The translations under genes and the position numbers were made by a program. 64,000 nucleotides of DNA from Chytridium lagenaria (Eukaryota; Chytridiomycota; Chytridiomycetes; Chytridiales; Chytridiaceae), in assembly GCA_025449115.1 (NCBI GenBank), contig JAHLKC010000023.1, forward strand, positions 310,001 to 374,000, in the 5' to 3' direction. Positions 1 to 11,892 of the stretch are shown here, one piece after another. The notes under the pieces are model-generated. The model was not told the origin of the DNA, did not search any database, and was given only the letters and a program-made list of their open reading frames with translations. Every line of letters starts with the position of its first letter. Position 1 is the stretch's first letter.

Positions 1-564
1 AGAAAGAGCTTTGACGTTGTTGGAGCTGCACGGGGTTGACTGTCGGCGAGGTGAGATTCTGTGGAGACGGTGACGGGAGGCGGGAGGGTCTTAGTGCTAG
101 ACTCGGCGTGGTGTCATTGTTGTTGAAGAACGGCATGGTGAGAAGTAGGTTTTCTAGATCGCGCAGACTGGAGAGGGAAGGACGATGCTCCTGACCACGA
201 AACTGCAGAGACGGTTCCTGGTTGGTATCCGTAATATTTGTAGATTGAAAGGGAGAGGAATTGGAGGATGACGATGATGAGATCAAGAATCGCTTTTGCT
301 GATGTTCCTGTAATGTGTCTATGATATTGTTGTCCTGTCTATGTCTATTTCTAGGGGATGTCCCGCCCACAGCAGCAGCACCACCACCTCCAGCAGCGGC
401 AAGTGTGTTTTGAGACTCCAGCTCTTTTGTAGGGTGAAAGGGGGATGGTGGGTGATGGACGACGGACGACGGACGACGGATGACGGACGACGATGGGAAG
501 GTGTTATCTTTAAGCCTTTTTTTCAAATCAAACGACGAATTGAGAGGGATTTGACGCACTCAAA
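1..564 (-). CDS. Partial Ser/Pro/Gln-rich hypothetical protein, runs off the window
   Basis: One minus-strand frame is open from about base 564 to the window edge. It encodes a low-complexity protein with a poly-Ser stretch, a Gly/Ala stretch, a segment reading SLRDLENLLLTMPFF and Pro/Ser/Gln-rich sequence after it. No ATG lies in this frame before the Met at about 135. Either the protein begins there or an upstream exon is spliced in just after the in-frame TGA near 572. The neighbouring SET gene on the plus strand begins at 721, so the two would share a short divergent promoter. I recognise no domain. Length and absence of stops support coding; composition alone does not prove it. Confidence 0.35.
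464..495. repeat. Short GAC/GGAC-type simple repeat
   Basis: An imperfect tandem of the heptamer gacgacg/gacggac type, inside the partial minus-strand ORF. Confidence 0.5.
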
Positions 565-720
565 AATAGAATGACGTTACACCAATCTGTCTTTGTGTAA
601 TGATACAGGAACCAGCGGTAACTTGTTTGGGTTACTGAGAATGATCGGATGGTTCAGAGCTTGTCAATTTTGGTGTTTTTTTTTTTCTCCTTTCTTTTCT
701 TTCCCTCAAACGACATCAAA

Positions 721-2957
721 ATGGCAGCGGGAAAGAAGACGATGAAGACGTCAAAGGGTCTAAGGAGAATGAGCGAGAAGAAGGACGTCGGTGTCATCGA
801 CAACGTTGACGCCGTGAAAGACGATCTCCTCAAGTGGTTTACGGAGCAGAACATTCAATTCCATCACATTGACATCAGGGTGACATCCTCAAAACATGGC
901 CCCTCTTTCAGCGTATGGGCTGCAGAAGATATTTCACAAGATACGGTCCTTGCAACTATTCCAAAGGATGCTATCCTCTCCATCAAGAATTGTGGGGTTG
1001 CAGATAGGCTCGGTGAGTTGTTTAAACATATTTGATTTTAGCTTACCTGTGGTAGATGCTGAGGGTCTTGGAGGAACGATGGCTTTGGCTATCGCTCTCA
1101 TGTTTGAGATGGGAAAAGGGAAAGAGTCACCTTGGCATCCTTACATTACGTCGTTCCCTCGTCATGTCCATATTCCATCTTTTGGACAGAGCAGAACGTG
1201 AATACCTCGTCGGAACGGATGTCGAAGATGAGATTGACGCTCATAAGGTAATTTAGCTTTGTATTGCACTTTCCTATAAGAAAAACGAGATCGTTCAACC
1301 TTTATTTCTGTTGAAGTCAGGACTTGAAGAGGATTTTGAAGAGCACGTCCTCCCATTCATCATGGCCAACCTCGACTGCTTCACATGGTTTAACGAGAAT
1401 ACTCCAGAATCCAAAATCCTTCGTCAATTTCTTCACTGCATGTCCCTTGTTTCTTCAAGAGGATTCGAAGTAGATGCCTACCACGGACATTCCATGGTCC
1501 CTCTCGCCGACCTGTGAGTTTATTATCCTTCTCGTCCATAATTTCCTTATCCTCTCTTTTTAGTTCAACCACCGCACGGCTTCAGAGCACGTTCACTTTG
1601 AATCTGACCATGATGTCTGCTGTATTGCGGCGCGCATGAAGAAAATTGCCAATGCCGTGATGACGATGACGACGAGGTGGAAGATGATGAAGGAGAGAGT
1701 GTTGATGACGGTCACTCTGACGACGACGAGGTCCCCACTTTCAACTCAAAGGACCCAAGCCATCTTCCTATGTCCTCAATACCAGAAAACGAAGAAGATG
1801 ACGATGAAATTGAAGTTGAGGACACGATCGATATGAAAGTCATCCGTCCCATTCATCGCAACGAAGAAATCTTCAACACCTACGGTGATCTCATGTCTGA
1901 AGTTCTTCTCCCGATACGCCTTTGTCGATCCGCCGTTGAACGGTGAACTTCCTTCCAACCCGTTCGATTGCGTGAGGTTAGGGAAGGACCGGATTTTGAG
2001 TTGCCTTGTGCAAGCTATGGGCGGATACATAAGAGTGCGACTGGGGAGGTGTTGAAGGAGCGCGTGGCGTATTGGGAAGAGACGGCTAGGGAGGTTGTCG
2101 AGAGGGTGCTGGAGGAATTTTGGATGATGGAGAGGACGAGGAGGATGGAGAGGAGGATGGAGAGTGGGAGGATGTTGAGGATGGTGATGAGGATGATGAG
2201 GAAATGGGGGAAGATGGTGGTTATGAGAGTGATAGCAGTTTCCCAGAAATGCTTCCCACAAAACGAGGCCGAAAAGGTCAAGTTTGGATAAAGACATGGA
2301 CCACGAGTATAGCGGAAGCGATGCCGAGATGGACGATGGATCTGATGATAACGAAAACGCAACGAGGATAGTGGAAGCGATGCTGAGGTGGATGACTCAG
2401 ACGATGACGATGACGAATCGGATCAAGACCCTGACGAAAAATCCTTCCACCTCACCCCTCACGGTCTCCCCTCCCCGCACCTCCATACCTTCCTCCATCT
2501 CTGTCTCATCCCCACCTCTTTCTTCACCCGTCTCACCCCCTCCATCCTCCCTTCCTTTATCCGTCAACACCTTACCCCACTCCTCCACCACACAAATTCC
2601 AACGACGTCGACACCACCCCCTCCTGTGCAGTGCAAACCGGTTGGATTGTGAAAAACAAATCAACGGGAGAAATTGGCGGAATTGAGGACAGTGGAAAGC
2701 ACGACGGCGATGTGGGTGGATGGGGTTGTGGGACGGGCAGCTTTGGAGAGGGATGGAGAGTATGAAGGGGTTTTTCGGGGAGATGGCGAATGAGGGTCGT
2801 TGGAGGAGGATGAAGCGGCTTTACGGGAAATGGTATACCGCTCCTTTCTTTTATTTTTTGATTTAACATTACTTTACAGGCCGATGAAGATACCGCCAAG
2901 AGATGGGCGTTGTTGTTACGGATTCAAGAACGGAGGATTTTGAGACGCGCTATGTAA
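721..2957 (+). CDS. SET-domain lysine methyltransferase, SETD6/Rkm4 type, frameshifted in this sequence
   Basis: Predicted to methylate lysines on a ribosomal or chromatin protein, as RKM-type SET enzymes do. Exon 1 (721-1012) encodes a basic N-terminus and then the SET start (ATIPKDAILSIKNCGVADR). Exon 2 (1056-1247) carries ALMFEMGKGKESPWHPY and VGTDVEDEIDAHK. The next exon (from 1315) has the NxHS-like core AYHGHSMVPLADL, followed across an intron by FNHRTASEHVHF, and later IFNTYGDL. The C-terminus RWALLLRIQERRILRRAM ends in TAA after an intron at 2833-2879. A long acidic Asp/Glu block separates core and tail. Reading frame is lost near 1182, near 1625 (ATTGC for expected ATTTGC), near 1905 and near 2050. 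The ordered conserved motifs argue for one gene with deletion errors rather than decay. Confidence 0.8.
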
Positions 2958-3451
2958 GGTGCTTGGGACGTGTTCCGACGCAGTAAATTACGTATCTATA
3001 CAGTATGTTTTTTTTGCGATATTTATCGTCCTGTGCTTTCCTCCCTTATATCCGAAAGGCGCTTTTAAAGTAACGCGGCGCACAGGTTAACTACATTTTC
3101 CTGTCGTTGTTTGTTCAAACTTCTTTATTCATGTTACAAGTGATATGTTTTACGTTATGACTTTACATAAATATTCCCATTCCTTTCAGGCTTTTGTGTT
3201 GTTTCTTTTGTGGTTGCCTCGTGATTATCGAGTTAGGATATGCTGGAAAGGTTGATGGTGACCTATCTTTTCGAAAGTGGTTGATAACAAAAGCTAGAGG
3301 CTGTGTGCTTGACGCTTCCGACGCTGGTCTGGCGACTGCCAAGGAGATGATTCCTTAAAAAAAGTCTGGACGCAGTCAACGTACTTTGCTCAGTTGACGT
3401 AAAAACCAGTCTGGACTGGGTCAGCTTGTAAAACATCTTTCCCCTTTAAAA
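2958..3451. other. Intergenic, no gene seen
   Basis: 3' flank of the SET gene and 5' flank of the cysteine-rich pair. It contains T-rich tracts and no ORF worth reporting. Confidence 0.6.
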
Positions 3452-4227
3452 ATGCACCTCAATCCCGTTGCCAGCTGCTCTCCAAAGATCCACAGACATG
3501 ACCTCGACCACCTCAAGCTCGAAGACTTCCACATCGACATCCTCCTAAAAGCCGGCCCAACATCCGCCAACCTTCCAAAGATCTCCCTTGACATCATCCA
3601 CCATCATCAGATATCGAAAACCTTGGACTCTGCCAGTGCGGAATCGTCAACCCAATCTTGGAATGCGGGACTCACTGTGCTGCCTGTACAACCGCCATAA
3701 CAGAATACAGTGTATGTAAAGCCAACATGTGCGAAGACTGTTGCAGTAATTGCTGCGACTGTTGCGGACTTTCCCACTGCAAACGCCTGTACCAGTACTA
3801 CAAGTGACAGACCCAACTGTTCAAATGCAGCGACCCACGACAGCGATGCTTGAAATGCTATGAGCTAAACGGGGCGTCTAGCTATTGCCCTTCATGTGAT
3901 AGGAGCCAATGCTGCTTTTGGGATTGCCGTGCATGCAAGTCAAGTTTCTGTCCAGGGTGTTATGGGAGACGGTGCCAGGACTGTGGGATTGGTTACTGTG
4001 AATCTTGTGAAAATGAAGATGAAGATGTTGGAGTGTATTGCGGTAGTTGTGAGACTTGGGAATACCTTATATGTGCTGGTAGATGGCCGCCTGGTGGACG
4101 CGGATCAGGGGTGGCTGTGCGAAAGGTGCGACATATCAGTGTGAAGGATGCCGGCGGATCAGCGCGTGCGATTGCGAGGATGAACGCGTGGATGACAAGT
4201 AAAACCATTAAATGTAGAAAGTACTGA
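3452..4227 (+). pseudogene. Cysteine-rich CxxC-repeat protein, broken tandem copy
   Basis: Start and first 45 residues closely match the intact copy at 4411 (KAGPTSANLPKISLDIIHH against KAGPSSANLPKVSLEIIHH). About one base is then lost near 3605, moving the Cys-rich body (GLCQCGIVNPILECGTHC) to another frame. A TGA follows at about 3808, where the intact copy continues through its CxxC series. Beyond it the reading resumes with C-rich sequence (YCPSCDRSQCCFWDCRACK) to about 4060. The last part, after WEYLICAGRW, no longer matches. Because both a frameshift and a nonsense codon are present and the 3' end diverges, I favour a degenerating tandem duplicate. Sequencing error could explain the frameshift but not as easily the stop. 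Confidence 0.6.
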
Positions 4228-4410
4228 GATAGGAGCTGCTGTTTTATCGAAATTGAAGTACGTGAGAAGTGATTATTAAGAATTATGGGAGGTCAAGACG
4301 CGTGATTATACCCGCGGGATGATGGTATACAAGCGGCATATTTAAGTAACAAGTACTCTCCATAAAGTTGGGGAAAAGCATCCTTCGGCCTTATTACCAT
4401 CTCTTCCAAA

Positions 4411-5070
4411 ATGCCAAACATGACCGAATCCAAGGGCCAAGGTCGCCTGAAGCTTGAAGAAATCCTCATCGACATCCTTCACAAAGCCGGCCCATCATCC
4501 GCCAACCTTCCCAAGGTCTCCCTTGAAATCATCCACCACATCATCAAGATCGAAAACCTCGGGCTCTGCAAGTGCGGAAAAATCAATCCAATCTTGGAAT
4601 GTGGGACTCACTGTAGTGCCTGTACAAGCGGTATATGCGGAATTTGCGAAGGCGACATGTGTGAGGAGTGCGGGGCTTCCTGCAATGATTGCTGTGAAGT
4701 TCACTGCCGTTCTTGTACAAGTCCGCACAAAGACATCTGTTCAAAATGTGGTGATCTGCGGGAACAGTGTTCTGGCTGCTTTGAAGCAAACGGAAGAAGT
4801 TATTGTGATTCATGTGAAAGGGGTGGGTGTTGTTTCATAAGTTGTTCCCGTTGCTATTCGAACTTCTGTAATGGCTGTGGCGGCAAAACATGCGTGCACT
4901 GCTGGGAAATTGATGTATGTGGACCGTGTTATGATCCTGCTGTTGGAGCTTGTTGTGGTGAATGTGGAAAATGGGCATGCGAGAATTGTGCTGAACAGAT
5001 GGCGATATGCTCAAAGTGCGAGAAAAGTCGATGCATTCACTGCCAAAAACATGCGTGCAAATGCAACTAA
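4411..5070 (+). CDS. Very cysteine-rich CxxC-repeat protein (219 residues)
   Basis: A single uninterrupted ORF with ATG at 4411. Residues 1-50 are ordinary helical sequence (LKLEEILIDILHKAG). From about residue 53 to the end there are 41 cysteines, with about 16 CxxC pairs (CSAC, CGIC, CEEC, CNDC, CRSC, CSKC and others) and a few CC doublets. There is no signal peptide or membrane segment, so disulfide-rich secretion is less likely than metal binding, probably zinc, in the cytosol or nucleus. The order of pairs does not match a RING, LIM or metallothionein that I can name. It is the intact member of a tandem pair. The function is unknown. Confidence 0.75.
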   Translation: MPNMTESKGQGRLKLEEILIDILHKAGPSSANLPKVSLEIIHHIIKIENLGLCKCGKINPILECGTHCSACTSGICGICEGDMCEECGASCNDCCEVHCRSCTSPHKDICSKCGDLREQCSGCFEANGRSYCDSCERGGCCFISCSRCYSNFCNGCGGKTCVHCWEIDVCGPCYDPAVGACCGECGKWACENCAEQMAICSKCEKSRCIHCQKHACKCN

Positions 5071-5190
5071 TGATCCAAAGAATATATTTGTATGAGATGC
5101 AGATATGGATGTTGATGGTTAAAAGGTTGACAGAAATAATATGCTACGCTTAATGAATGATTTTATGGGAACTGCGTTTCTGAACTTGGA

Positions 5191-6011
5191 TTATGCCTTG
5201 AGATCGGCGTCGGTAAGGTTGAGGTTGGCGTCGGCGCTGACGGGCGTTGCTTCAAACTTGGTGTAAAGGCCATAACGTTCTGGTGAATCACGGAGTTCCA
5301 TGTAGTAGCTCCAGATACAAATGCTAAAGTAAATCTAAAAAGCAAAGAAAAGAGTAAGCGAAAGAAAACTCTAGCTAGTCAACTGCAGATGGGAAAGGAG
5401 CTCGAAGGGGGGTACAGAACTGAATGAAGAACGGGATATGTTTGTAAAGTAAGCAATACTTTCGGACGAGAGTATATGGGCTCTGGTCTTCATCTATGCT
5501 TCTACACTCAAATCGAAAATGAAGATCTACTTACAGAAAGGGCCAACGACGCAAGCCCTGACGCAATAATGATCGCAAATCGCATAAAGTTGGCCGTGCC
5601 ATACAGCATGACCGACATTGCAGTTGAGGCAAACGCAGGGTTTACCACCGTTGTAAACCAACAGAATATCGCAAAGGTTTTTACGAAACTCAATCGATTC
5701 TTCAGGGCACCGTAAATTCCGCATAAGTAGAATGGCAACTCGAACAGCGCTAAGCCGATGGCGATGAGGTTTGCGGAGTACTGCCCAACAAGAACTAGGG
5801 AGATGATTCGATCAACTATGATGTCAATGATGCCAGCCTGAATAAATAGAGGTTAGGTTGTGGAAACATGTAATGCATGTGCTACTCACTATCCTGATGG
5901 AGGCAATGATTATCGCGCCAGTTCTCAAGGAGATGCATTCAAAGAATTTGGACACGATGGGAGCACGCTTTGCCTCGGCGACGTTGCCAGATTCAATGTT
6001 GGAGCCCGCAT
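5191..6011 (-). CDS. Four-helix integral membrane protein, three exons
   Basis: Exon 1 is 5890-6011, exon 2 5535-5837, exon 3 5191-5334, all with GT-AG junctions. The protein has about four hydrophobic helices: TGAIIIASIRIAGIID, SANLIAIGLALFELPFYLCG, FVKTFAIFCWFTTVVNPAFA, and FAIIIASGLASLALSV continuing into IYFSICIWSYY. The C-terminal tail is short and polar, ending TDADLKA. This is a tetraspan or MARVEL-like layout, but I cannot assign a family. The ATG at 6011 is out of frame with NIESGNVAEAKRAPIVSKFF unless one G is restored in the run at 6005-6007. A TATA box at 6087-6093 supports this start. Confidence 0.6.
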
Positions 6012-6086
6012 GATGGTTTGCTGATGACAATTGAGAGGTTGCGTTGAGAATATTGTGAAGTGTGCACCATGCGATCTTTGCTGTGA

Positions 6087-6093
6087 ATTTATA
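6087..6093 (-). promoter_or_regulatory. TATA box of the four-helix membrane protein
   Basis: The minus strand reads TATAAAT about 75-80 bases upstream of the chosen ATG, a reasonable distance for a short 5' leader. Confidence 0.45.
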
Positions 6094-6859
6094 CAGAGTG
6101 GCGGGCCGGTTGCCCTTTTTTTTTCTTTCCCAATTTGCTTGGGGCCAAGGCATATTTTGTATTACCTTGCCTGTGCTTTTTGATTGTGACCAAGATTCGT
6201 GCAAAAACCTTAAAGTAAATTCATTTCCTTTTCTTAAAGGTTAACAGCAAGCAAGTCACTCAGTACTGTGAACGTAACGCCACAGTCCAAGAGCTGCAGT
6301 GACAACTGAGATTTCGCACGTCAAGTGCACCGGAGGTATGTCAATACTTCTAAAAAAGCTATCAGCCAGCAGACGATGTACACGCTGTTAGAGGTGTTTC
6401 CTCATTTAGTAAGTGCTTTTTGTACATGCTTTAGACTGTGTGTGGGGACGACATGTATGCGGTAATTGCGGATAGGCTAAGAATGTTTGGGACGTTTGAT
6501 ATGACGGTACTTGCAAAGGCGTTGCATATTAAGCGCTGCAGACCACACATCAAAACAACAGCAACCCATTTAATAAACAGCTCAAAAAACATGCAAATAC
6601 CACCATTCTCTATACTCCATGTCTATATCCAAAAAAAAAGTAACAACAGACAAACAACATGAAACCCAAAGATAAACGTATTCTAAAAGAAAAACGAAAA
6701 AACCAAAACAAGAATATGATTAAAAGACAATGAACGAAACGATTCTTAAACGTGAAAAGAGATGAATGCGCTCTTCACTTGAGCCAACAACCAAACAGAA
6801 AGGAAGAAGGTCATCAAAGGACAGAAAAAGATGTAAACGAGATACACGTAAAAGTGGGA
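6094..6859. other. Intergenic, no gene seen
   Basis: Promoter side of the membrane protein and A-rich 3' flank of the zinc-finger factor. Only short ORFs without recognisable content. Confidence 0.5.
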
Positions 6860-8817
6860 TTACTCCACCCCATACTTCATCATGTCCAACACATCCATCT
6901 GCATCTTGACCGCATCCTGCTGCTGTTGCTGAATCTCCCCACCCAACCCATCCAACCCACCCATAACCCCATCCCCATCCCCATCCCATCCAATCCACCC
7001 AAAGCCCCATCCCCATCCCATCCAACCCACCCAAAGCCCCCATCCCATCCATCCCCATCATCATCTGATCATTCATAGCCCCATCCAATAACCCCATCAT
7101 CTCACCCCCGCAAACATCCCCATATCCAGCGGCATAGGCGGGAACTCCATATTTAAATTTTGTTGTGGCGCGTAACCGGGGTTGGGGAGGAGAGGGAAAG
7201 AAGGTCGAGGTTGGTAGTGGGTTCCAGGGACGTTGGAAAGGGATGATGCCATCGTTAGGTCGAATTCTTGGGGGATGTAAGGGGAATAGAGGTTGGCGGG
7301 TGTTCCTGTAAAGTTGAGGTTTGGGGTGTACCAGTGCGTTGGTGGAGACATGATTGGGGAATGGATGTGAGGGGATGATGTTGGGAGGGCCGTGTTTTGG
7401 ATGCGTTGGAGAGCCGGGTGCGTTAGTAGAGGGGGTTGGTTGAGGGTCATTTGGTATTGCGGGATGGAAGGGTCGTGTAGAATCATAGGCGTGGATGGGA
7501 CAGACGAAGGATGTTGGAAGTTATCAAAGGATTCGGTGTTTCCCATTGCTGGAGAAAGGATGAGGGATGCTAGCAGGGGATTTTGGGCCATACCGAGGTC
7601 AAGCATTGGGGTTGGAGGGGAAATGAGGGGAGTCGAAAATGAATCGATACCAAGTTGAGGAGTTCCTATAACGGGGGAAGGTGCGACGACGTTACCGAGG
7701 TATGTGGAGGGTTGAGGTTGGTGATGACCTACAACGGCTTGTCTTGCGACACTCCATCTTCTTGCGCGGCGCTGCTGGCGTGTGCCTGGCCAAGGTAGGG
7801 GTGGAAGGCGTTTCGGTTGTCGATGGTTGGGGTCGTAGGGAAAAGAGGGGTTTGTAAGTGTTGAAATTGGGGAGGGGTGTCATTGTGATGTTTGGGGTGT
7901 ACATGACGTTTGGTGTGCTTGGTGATGCTAATGATTGTATGGGGTGGAGGGGGTGGTGAGCGATGTAGGGGATATTGCAGAAGTGGTGGCTATGCTTGGG
8001 TTTGGAGATCCTGGAATTTTGAGAGCCTAAAAGATAAAAGACTATGTTAAAAGAATTATCCTGTAGAAAACGAATGAACCAAAAAAAAAAAAAAAAAAAA
8101 AAAAAACAACAAATAAACTAAAAACACACCTTTGACCTTGCACCTCTCGGTTTGTTAACCAAAGTCGACCTCCCATTCACCGACGGACTCCCCATAATAG
8201 GTGATGGCGGTACAACCCCACCACCCTCCCCCGTCGGCATTTTGCATTCACACTCCCCATATCAATCCCATGCGCATTCTTCATATGCTTCTTCAAATCA
8301 TGCGGCCATTTAAAATGACACGGACACAGTTCACATGCATGTGGTTTATGATTCACATGCGCCCGACAATGACTCACAATATGGTCTCGTTTCCCAAATG
8401 CAACAGGTCCATGTGGACATCCGAGCCAGGCGCACCATAGTGTCAAATTTTGTGTGCGCCGTCGACCAACATGGTCTTCACCGAGGTGGGTGTAGAATGC
8501 ATTCGGGTCAGTGAAGATACGACGACAGAGGGTGTCGTTTTTCTGGATCGGTTTCATGCTCAGTGTTGGGGAGTGTTGCCATGATCCAACGGCATTCCAT
8601 TGCAGCGTCAGTGGTGTTGAGGTTTGGGGATGACGGGACGAGTGGAGAAGCGTTGGAAATGACGGGTGAAGGAAGGAATGCGATTGGTCGTCGGTAGGTG
8701 ATGAATCAGTGGTAAGGGTTGGAGAGGAGGTGGAAGAGCTTTGATGGCTTCAACCTTTGTCTTTGCGATACGTTTTGTGGTGGCGCTGGGGCTTTTGAAC
8801 GGTTGTTTCTGAGACAT
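6860..8817 (-). CDS. PacC/Rim101-like C2H2 zinc-finger transcription factor
   Basis: ATG at 8817 (MSQKQPFKSPSATTK), basic Pro-rich N-terminus, then zinc fingers at about 8555-8270. The block has the PacC-type layout: LYxHL-like AFYTHLGEDHVG, then CAWLGC, KRDHIVSHCRAHV, KPHACELC and FKWPHDLKKH. In pH-response regulators this block binds DNA. An intron at about 8020-8130 contains a 26-base A/T run. The rest is a Pro/Ser/Thr/Asn-rich region and a Gly/Met/Asp C-terminus ending QMDVLDMMKYGVE. Frame breaks near 8240 (T-run), 7941 (G-run), 7105 (C-run) and in the GGGATG repeats each look like one missing base. It resembles the factor at 27846-29191. A role in pH response is inference. Confidence 0.75.
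8081..8106. repeat. Poly(A)/poly(T) run of about 26 bases
   Basis: A long homopolymer inside the intron of the PacC-like gene; on the gene strand it is a T-run. Confidence 0.9.
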
Positions 8818-10447
8818 TGTTCTTTTCAATGCTGATGACAATAATGACGGGTTATTTCCTGCAGATCCTGGTATTTCTTCCTGTACATTCGATTCCTCAG
8901 TCAAGTTGGCTCGATGCTGAAATTAGGGAGCCTGTCAAGTCCGGCTGTTGCAGTCCTGAAGGTGGTAACGCCAAAGGTGCTCCAGCTGATAAAGAAGTCC
9001 CAAAAAGGTAGGCATCCACATCATCCTGCTTCGGCATGGTTATCGTTATCATTCTGCGGCCAAATGAACGCTGTCCTTCCTTCCTCCCTATCCTGAATGC
9101 TCACTTGAAGGGATGCGACCAGACGTTGTGAGACCGTTGAGTGAAGACGTGTACCACCGATAGATTCAACAGATTCAAGTACCAAATGCTCTGATGAAAC
9201 CAAGAGTTGGTTGAGGACGGAGTGTTTGAGAGCAGCAATGTTTCAAGTTGGTGTGATGTGTGATGTGTGAGGTTGAGCAGGTTTTACCACTTTTTTCTGC
9301 AAATCAATTACCCAAGTCAAAAATTCTGCTTCACCTCCCCCTTAAAAAATGAAGAGAAGCCGAAACCACGAACTGAACGTAGCTATATTGCTCACGACGA
9401 GCATCATCGTACGGTACGTTCGTCCTCATCATTATCATAGTCAACCATGTGCGAGTGAAGGCGCGCGGTTGATGGAGGCAGTTGGCCCATAACTGTTAGA
9501 TGAAAAGATATAGAGTTGGCGCCTGTGGACTAGGGCTGCAGCCTATTGACACCATCAAATAACACGCATGCCTTGACTGGATGCGTTGATCACATGATCG
9601 ATATAGGGTTACGGCCATCGGGAGAGTATTTGTAGGCACGCACAATTATTTCGAGATACCACACCATTGACGCGTCTTCTCACAAATGAAGTCTATCCAC
9701 CTCTCTCTCTCCACCATTTCTCTACAACCACAAAACAAAAGCCTTTACCAAAACACAACCTTCATAAACTCCTTCTATCCAAAACGCAACATTTTATCTA
9801 AAACGTCATCAACAATCAAGCGGAACCATGACATCCAAAAAAGCAGACATATCGAATACGCCAAGAGGGGGGTGTGTCGAAAGCCAAAGAGCAACGAGAA
9901 AGGGTAAGGGGAGGGGACGAATGATAATTAGCTACCATGACAACCAATTTTAGTAAACCAAACCCACCGAAAAAGCGAAAAAAAAAAAGCAGAACAATAA
10001 GAAAAGTGTAGAGAAAACCTTACCTTCTAGCTCAAGAGAACCAGAGGTGAGGCCGGCAACACAACAGAAAAGAGACACGCAGGTGAGAATTTTATAAAAA
10101 ATACAAGTAACAATAAAATCACCCGCGCGCGTTCCATGTGAACGGCGCGGCGGCGGGGGGGCAATTAGAATCCATAGTTAGCAACGCCAAGGTGAGTTGG
10201 TTGCGATGTGGAGGAGATTTTTTAAGTTATAACGGGTGATTGATTCGTGATAGGCGATGCGTCGTATCGAGGTGGATGGGGTTCCGCGATTTGTTTTTGG
10301 GATGATAGAGGGAAAAGGGGGGAGGGGGGGAAGTTGATGTTCGGGGTGGCAAAAACTTAGGTGCTTTGAACGAGCAGGCAAATTCAGAAATGAAGGGAAA
10401 AACAGGAATGAAAAGAAGAATGGGAAACTTTGGGATAGAAAAGAGAC
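8818..10447. other. 1.6 kb intergenic region, only a weak short ORF
   Basis: Upstream of the PacC-like gene. Around 9686 a CT-rich leader precedes an ATG. Another ATG at 9829 could start a basic peptide of about 40 residues (MTSKKADISNTPRGG) that may be spliced at GTAAGG near 9903. I do not call a gene. 10130-10160 is a GC-rich CGGCGG tract. Confidence 0.4.
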
Positions 10448-11016
10448 TTACCGATCTTCTTCTGCTACCCACGCGGTGAAGATGTTGGCGCAGCGACCAC
10501 GGAGAGGGATGCCGACTGCCGAGTTCCCTTTGCTGATGACTTTACATCGAGAAACAGAAAAGAGACGAATGTCAACAATTGTAAAATACTGTCGAATATT
10601 GTAGAGGCATGAAATAAAAGTACGGCATGATAACGCAATAGACAAAAGCGCCAACGACCATAGACAAATCACGCCAAACCACAGAAAAAAAAACAACAGC
10701 AAAACTCACCAACGCTGCAGCCAACCCCGCTCCAACGCCCGCCCCCTGCACACCAGCCGCCGCACTCGTCCCAAAAGCCGCCGAAAAAGTCTTCCCAAAC
10801 GACGACGCTCCAGCATTCGCACTCGCTCCAAACACTCCCGCGCTCCCACTTGCTCCAAACGCACCCGCTGTTCTCCCTGCAGCCGGTGCTGCCGATCTTG
10901 AGAAGGTGATGCTGATGATGTGAAGGATGCTGAGGATGTGGAGGTGGTGGATGTGAATGCGGTCTTACGGATTGACGGACGCCCGTGGAGGCGGATCTCA
11001 TGGCTGTTCTGAACAT
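10448..11016 (-). CDS. Small Ala/Gly-rich protein with possible mitochondrial presequence
   Basis: ATG at 11016 starts MFRTAMRSASTGVRQS, an Arg/Ser-rich amphipathic stretch like a mitochondrial targeting sequence. A GTAAGA donor follows. The next exon is Ala/Gly/Phe-rich (GTSAAAGVQGAGVGAGLAAAL, with small-residue spacing typical of packed membrane helices) and ends at a GTGAGT donor near 10705. The third exon encodes AVGIPLRGRCANIFTAW and ends VAEEDR-TAA at 10448. Splice phases do not join cleanly, so one or two bases may be missing. I do not recognise the family; a small mitochondrial inner-membrane protein is possible. Confidence 0.35.
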
Positions 11017-11109
11017 GATGGGAAGAAGTTTTTGCACTTTTTCTTTTTGTCAATTTTTTTTATGGCAATTGAATTTGTCAAAGACGGGTGTCGATGGCGA
11101 CGTTCTTGT

Positions 11110-11515
11110 TCAACCCATCCACAGTTGCTTTGGGAACTCTACACCGTTTGGCCCCATAAACCATACGAGAAAAAGTGTGGCAAAAACAGGAGCACCAACA
11201 TGGAACGCTGCATCAAGTCTGTCCACCGTCTCTGTTTCATAGCATCACCACGCGCGTCTCATCAATATCGACAGGCGTCTCTTCAATAGTTACCCGGGCG
11301 ATTACCGCTGGAATGACCACCACCGCTCTATCCACAGTCAACTCCTGCATCAAAAGGTGGAAGCTGGAAGCTTTTCCGAGAATAAGCCTTAAAATACCGT
11401 AGAATGCGTTTGGACGTGGTGTTTGGTAACGACGACGAATGTCCCAGTTTGTATGGAAGTGTGCGCCATGGCTGATGGTAGTCGATGATGAGGGAGCATG
11501 TTCTGGGTGGCGCAT
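11110..11515 (-). CDS. Small protein with C-terminal hydrophobic segment
   Basis: ATG at 11515 begins MRHPEHAPSSSTTISHG, followed by RRRYQTPRPNAFYGILRLI and ITP-like hydrophobic VVVIPAVIARVTIEETPVD. The frame closes at a TGA near 11245, but the next frame continues as coherent protein (ETETVDRLDAAFHVGAP, then FATLFLVWFMGP) to TGA at 11110. A base change near 11245 would give one protein of about 135 residues with a single membrane segment near the end. It lies directly behind the 10448-11016 gene on the same strand. The family is unknown. Confidence 0.4.
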
Positions 11516-11554
11516 ATTCAACACGTTTTCATTTCTCAATGTTTTTAACGCCAA

Positions 11555-11890
11555 AGTCTGTGTTTGTATAAATTATAATCACGCCGTCGTTATTATTTAA
11601 TCCTGACAAACTTTATTGAAAATATTTCTTGTTGTGATGCAACATGCCCAGCCATTCTTTTCTGTTACCATTATTTGGAGGCCGGTAACATGCCCAGCCG
11701 TTGTTTGCTTATAGAGGGCATCTTCCGTCTCAGCGCAGGAATCGATGGCGCTTCCAGGAACCATATAAATGGCTACGGCTACGTTGGATTGTAAGGATAT
11801 CATCTGTATCATGTCTTTGTACTGCTATATCACACACACTCACTCTCATCGACCACTTAATTAACTGCCACGAATTTAAAAAAAAAAACA
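11555..11890. other. Intergenic, no firm gene
   Basis: Between a minus-strand gene and a plus-strand membrane protein. Contains ccatataaatgg near 11762, a possible TATA element. Confidence 0.4.
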
Positions 11891-11892
11891 GA

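Noticed and set aside
6900..7060. CCCATCC-rich repeat as a separate satellite
   Set aside because: It encodes the Gly/Met/Asp-rich C-terminus of the PacC-like factor.
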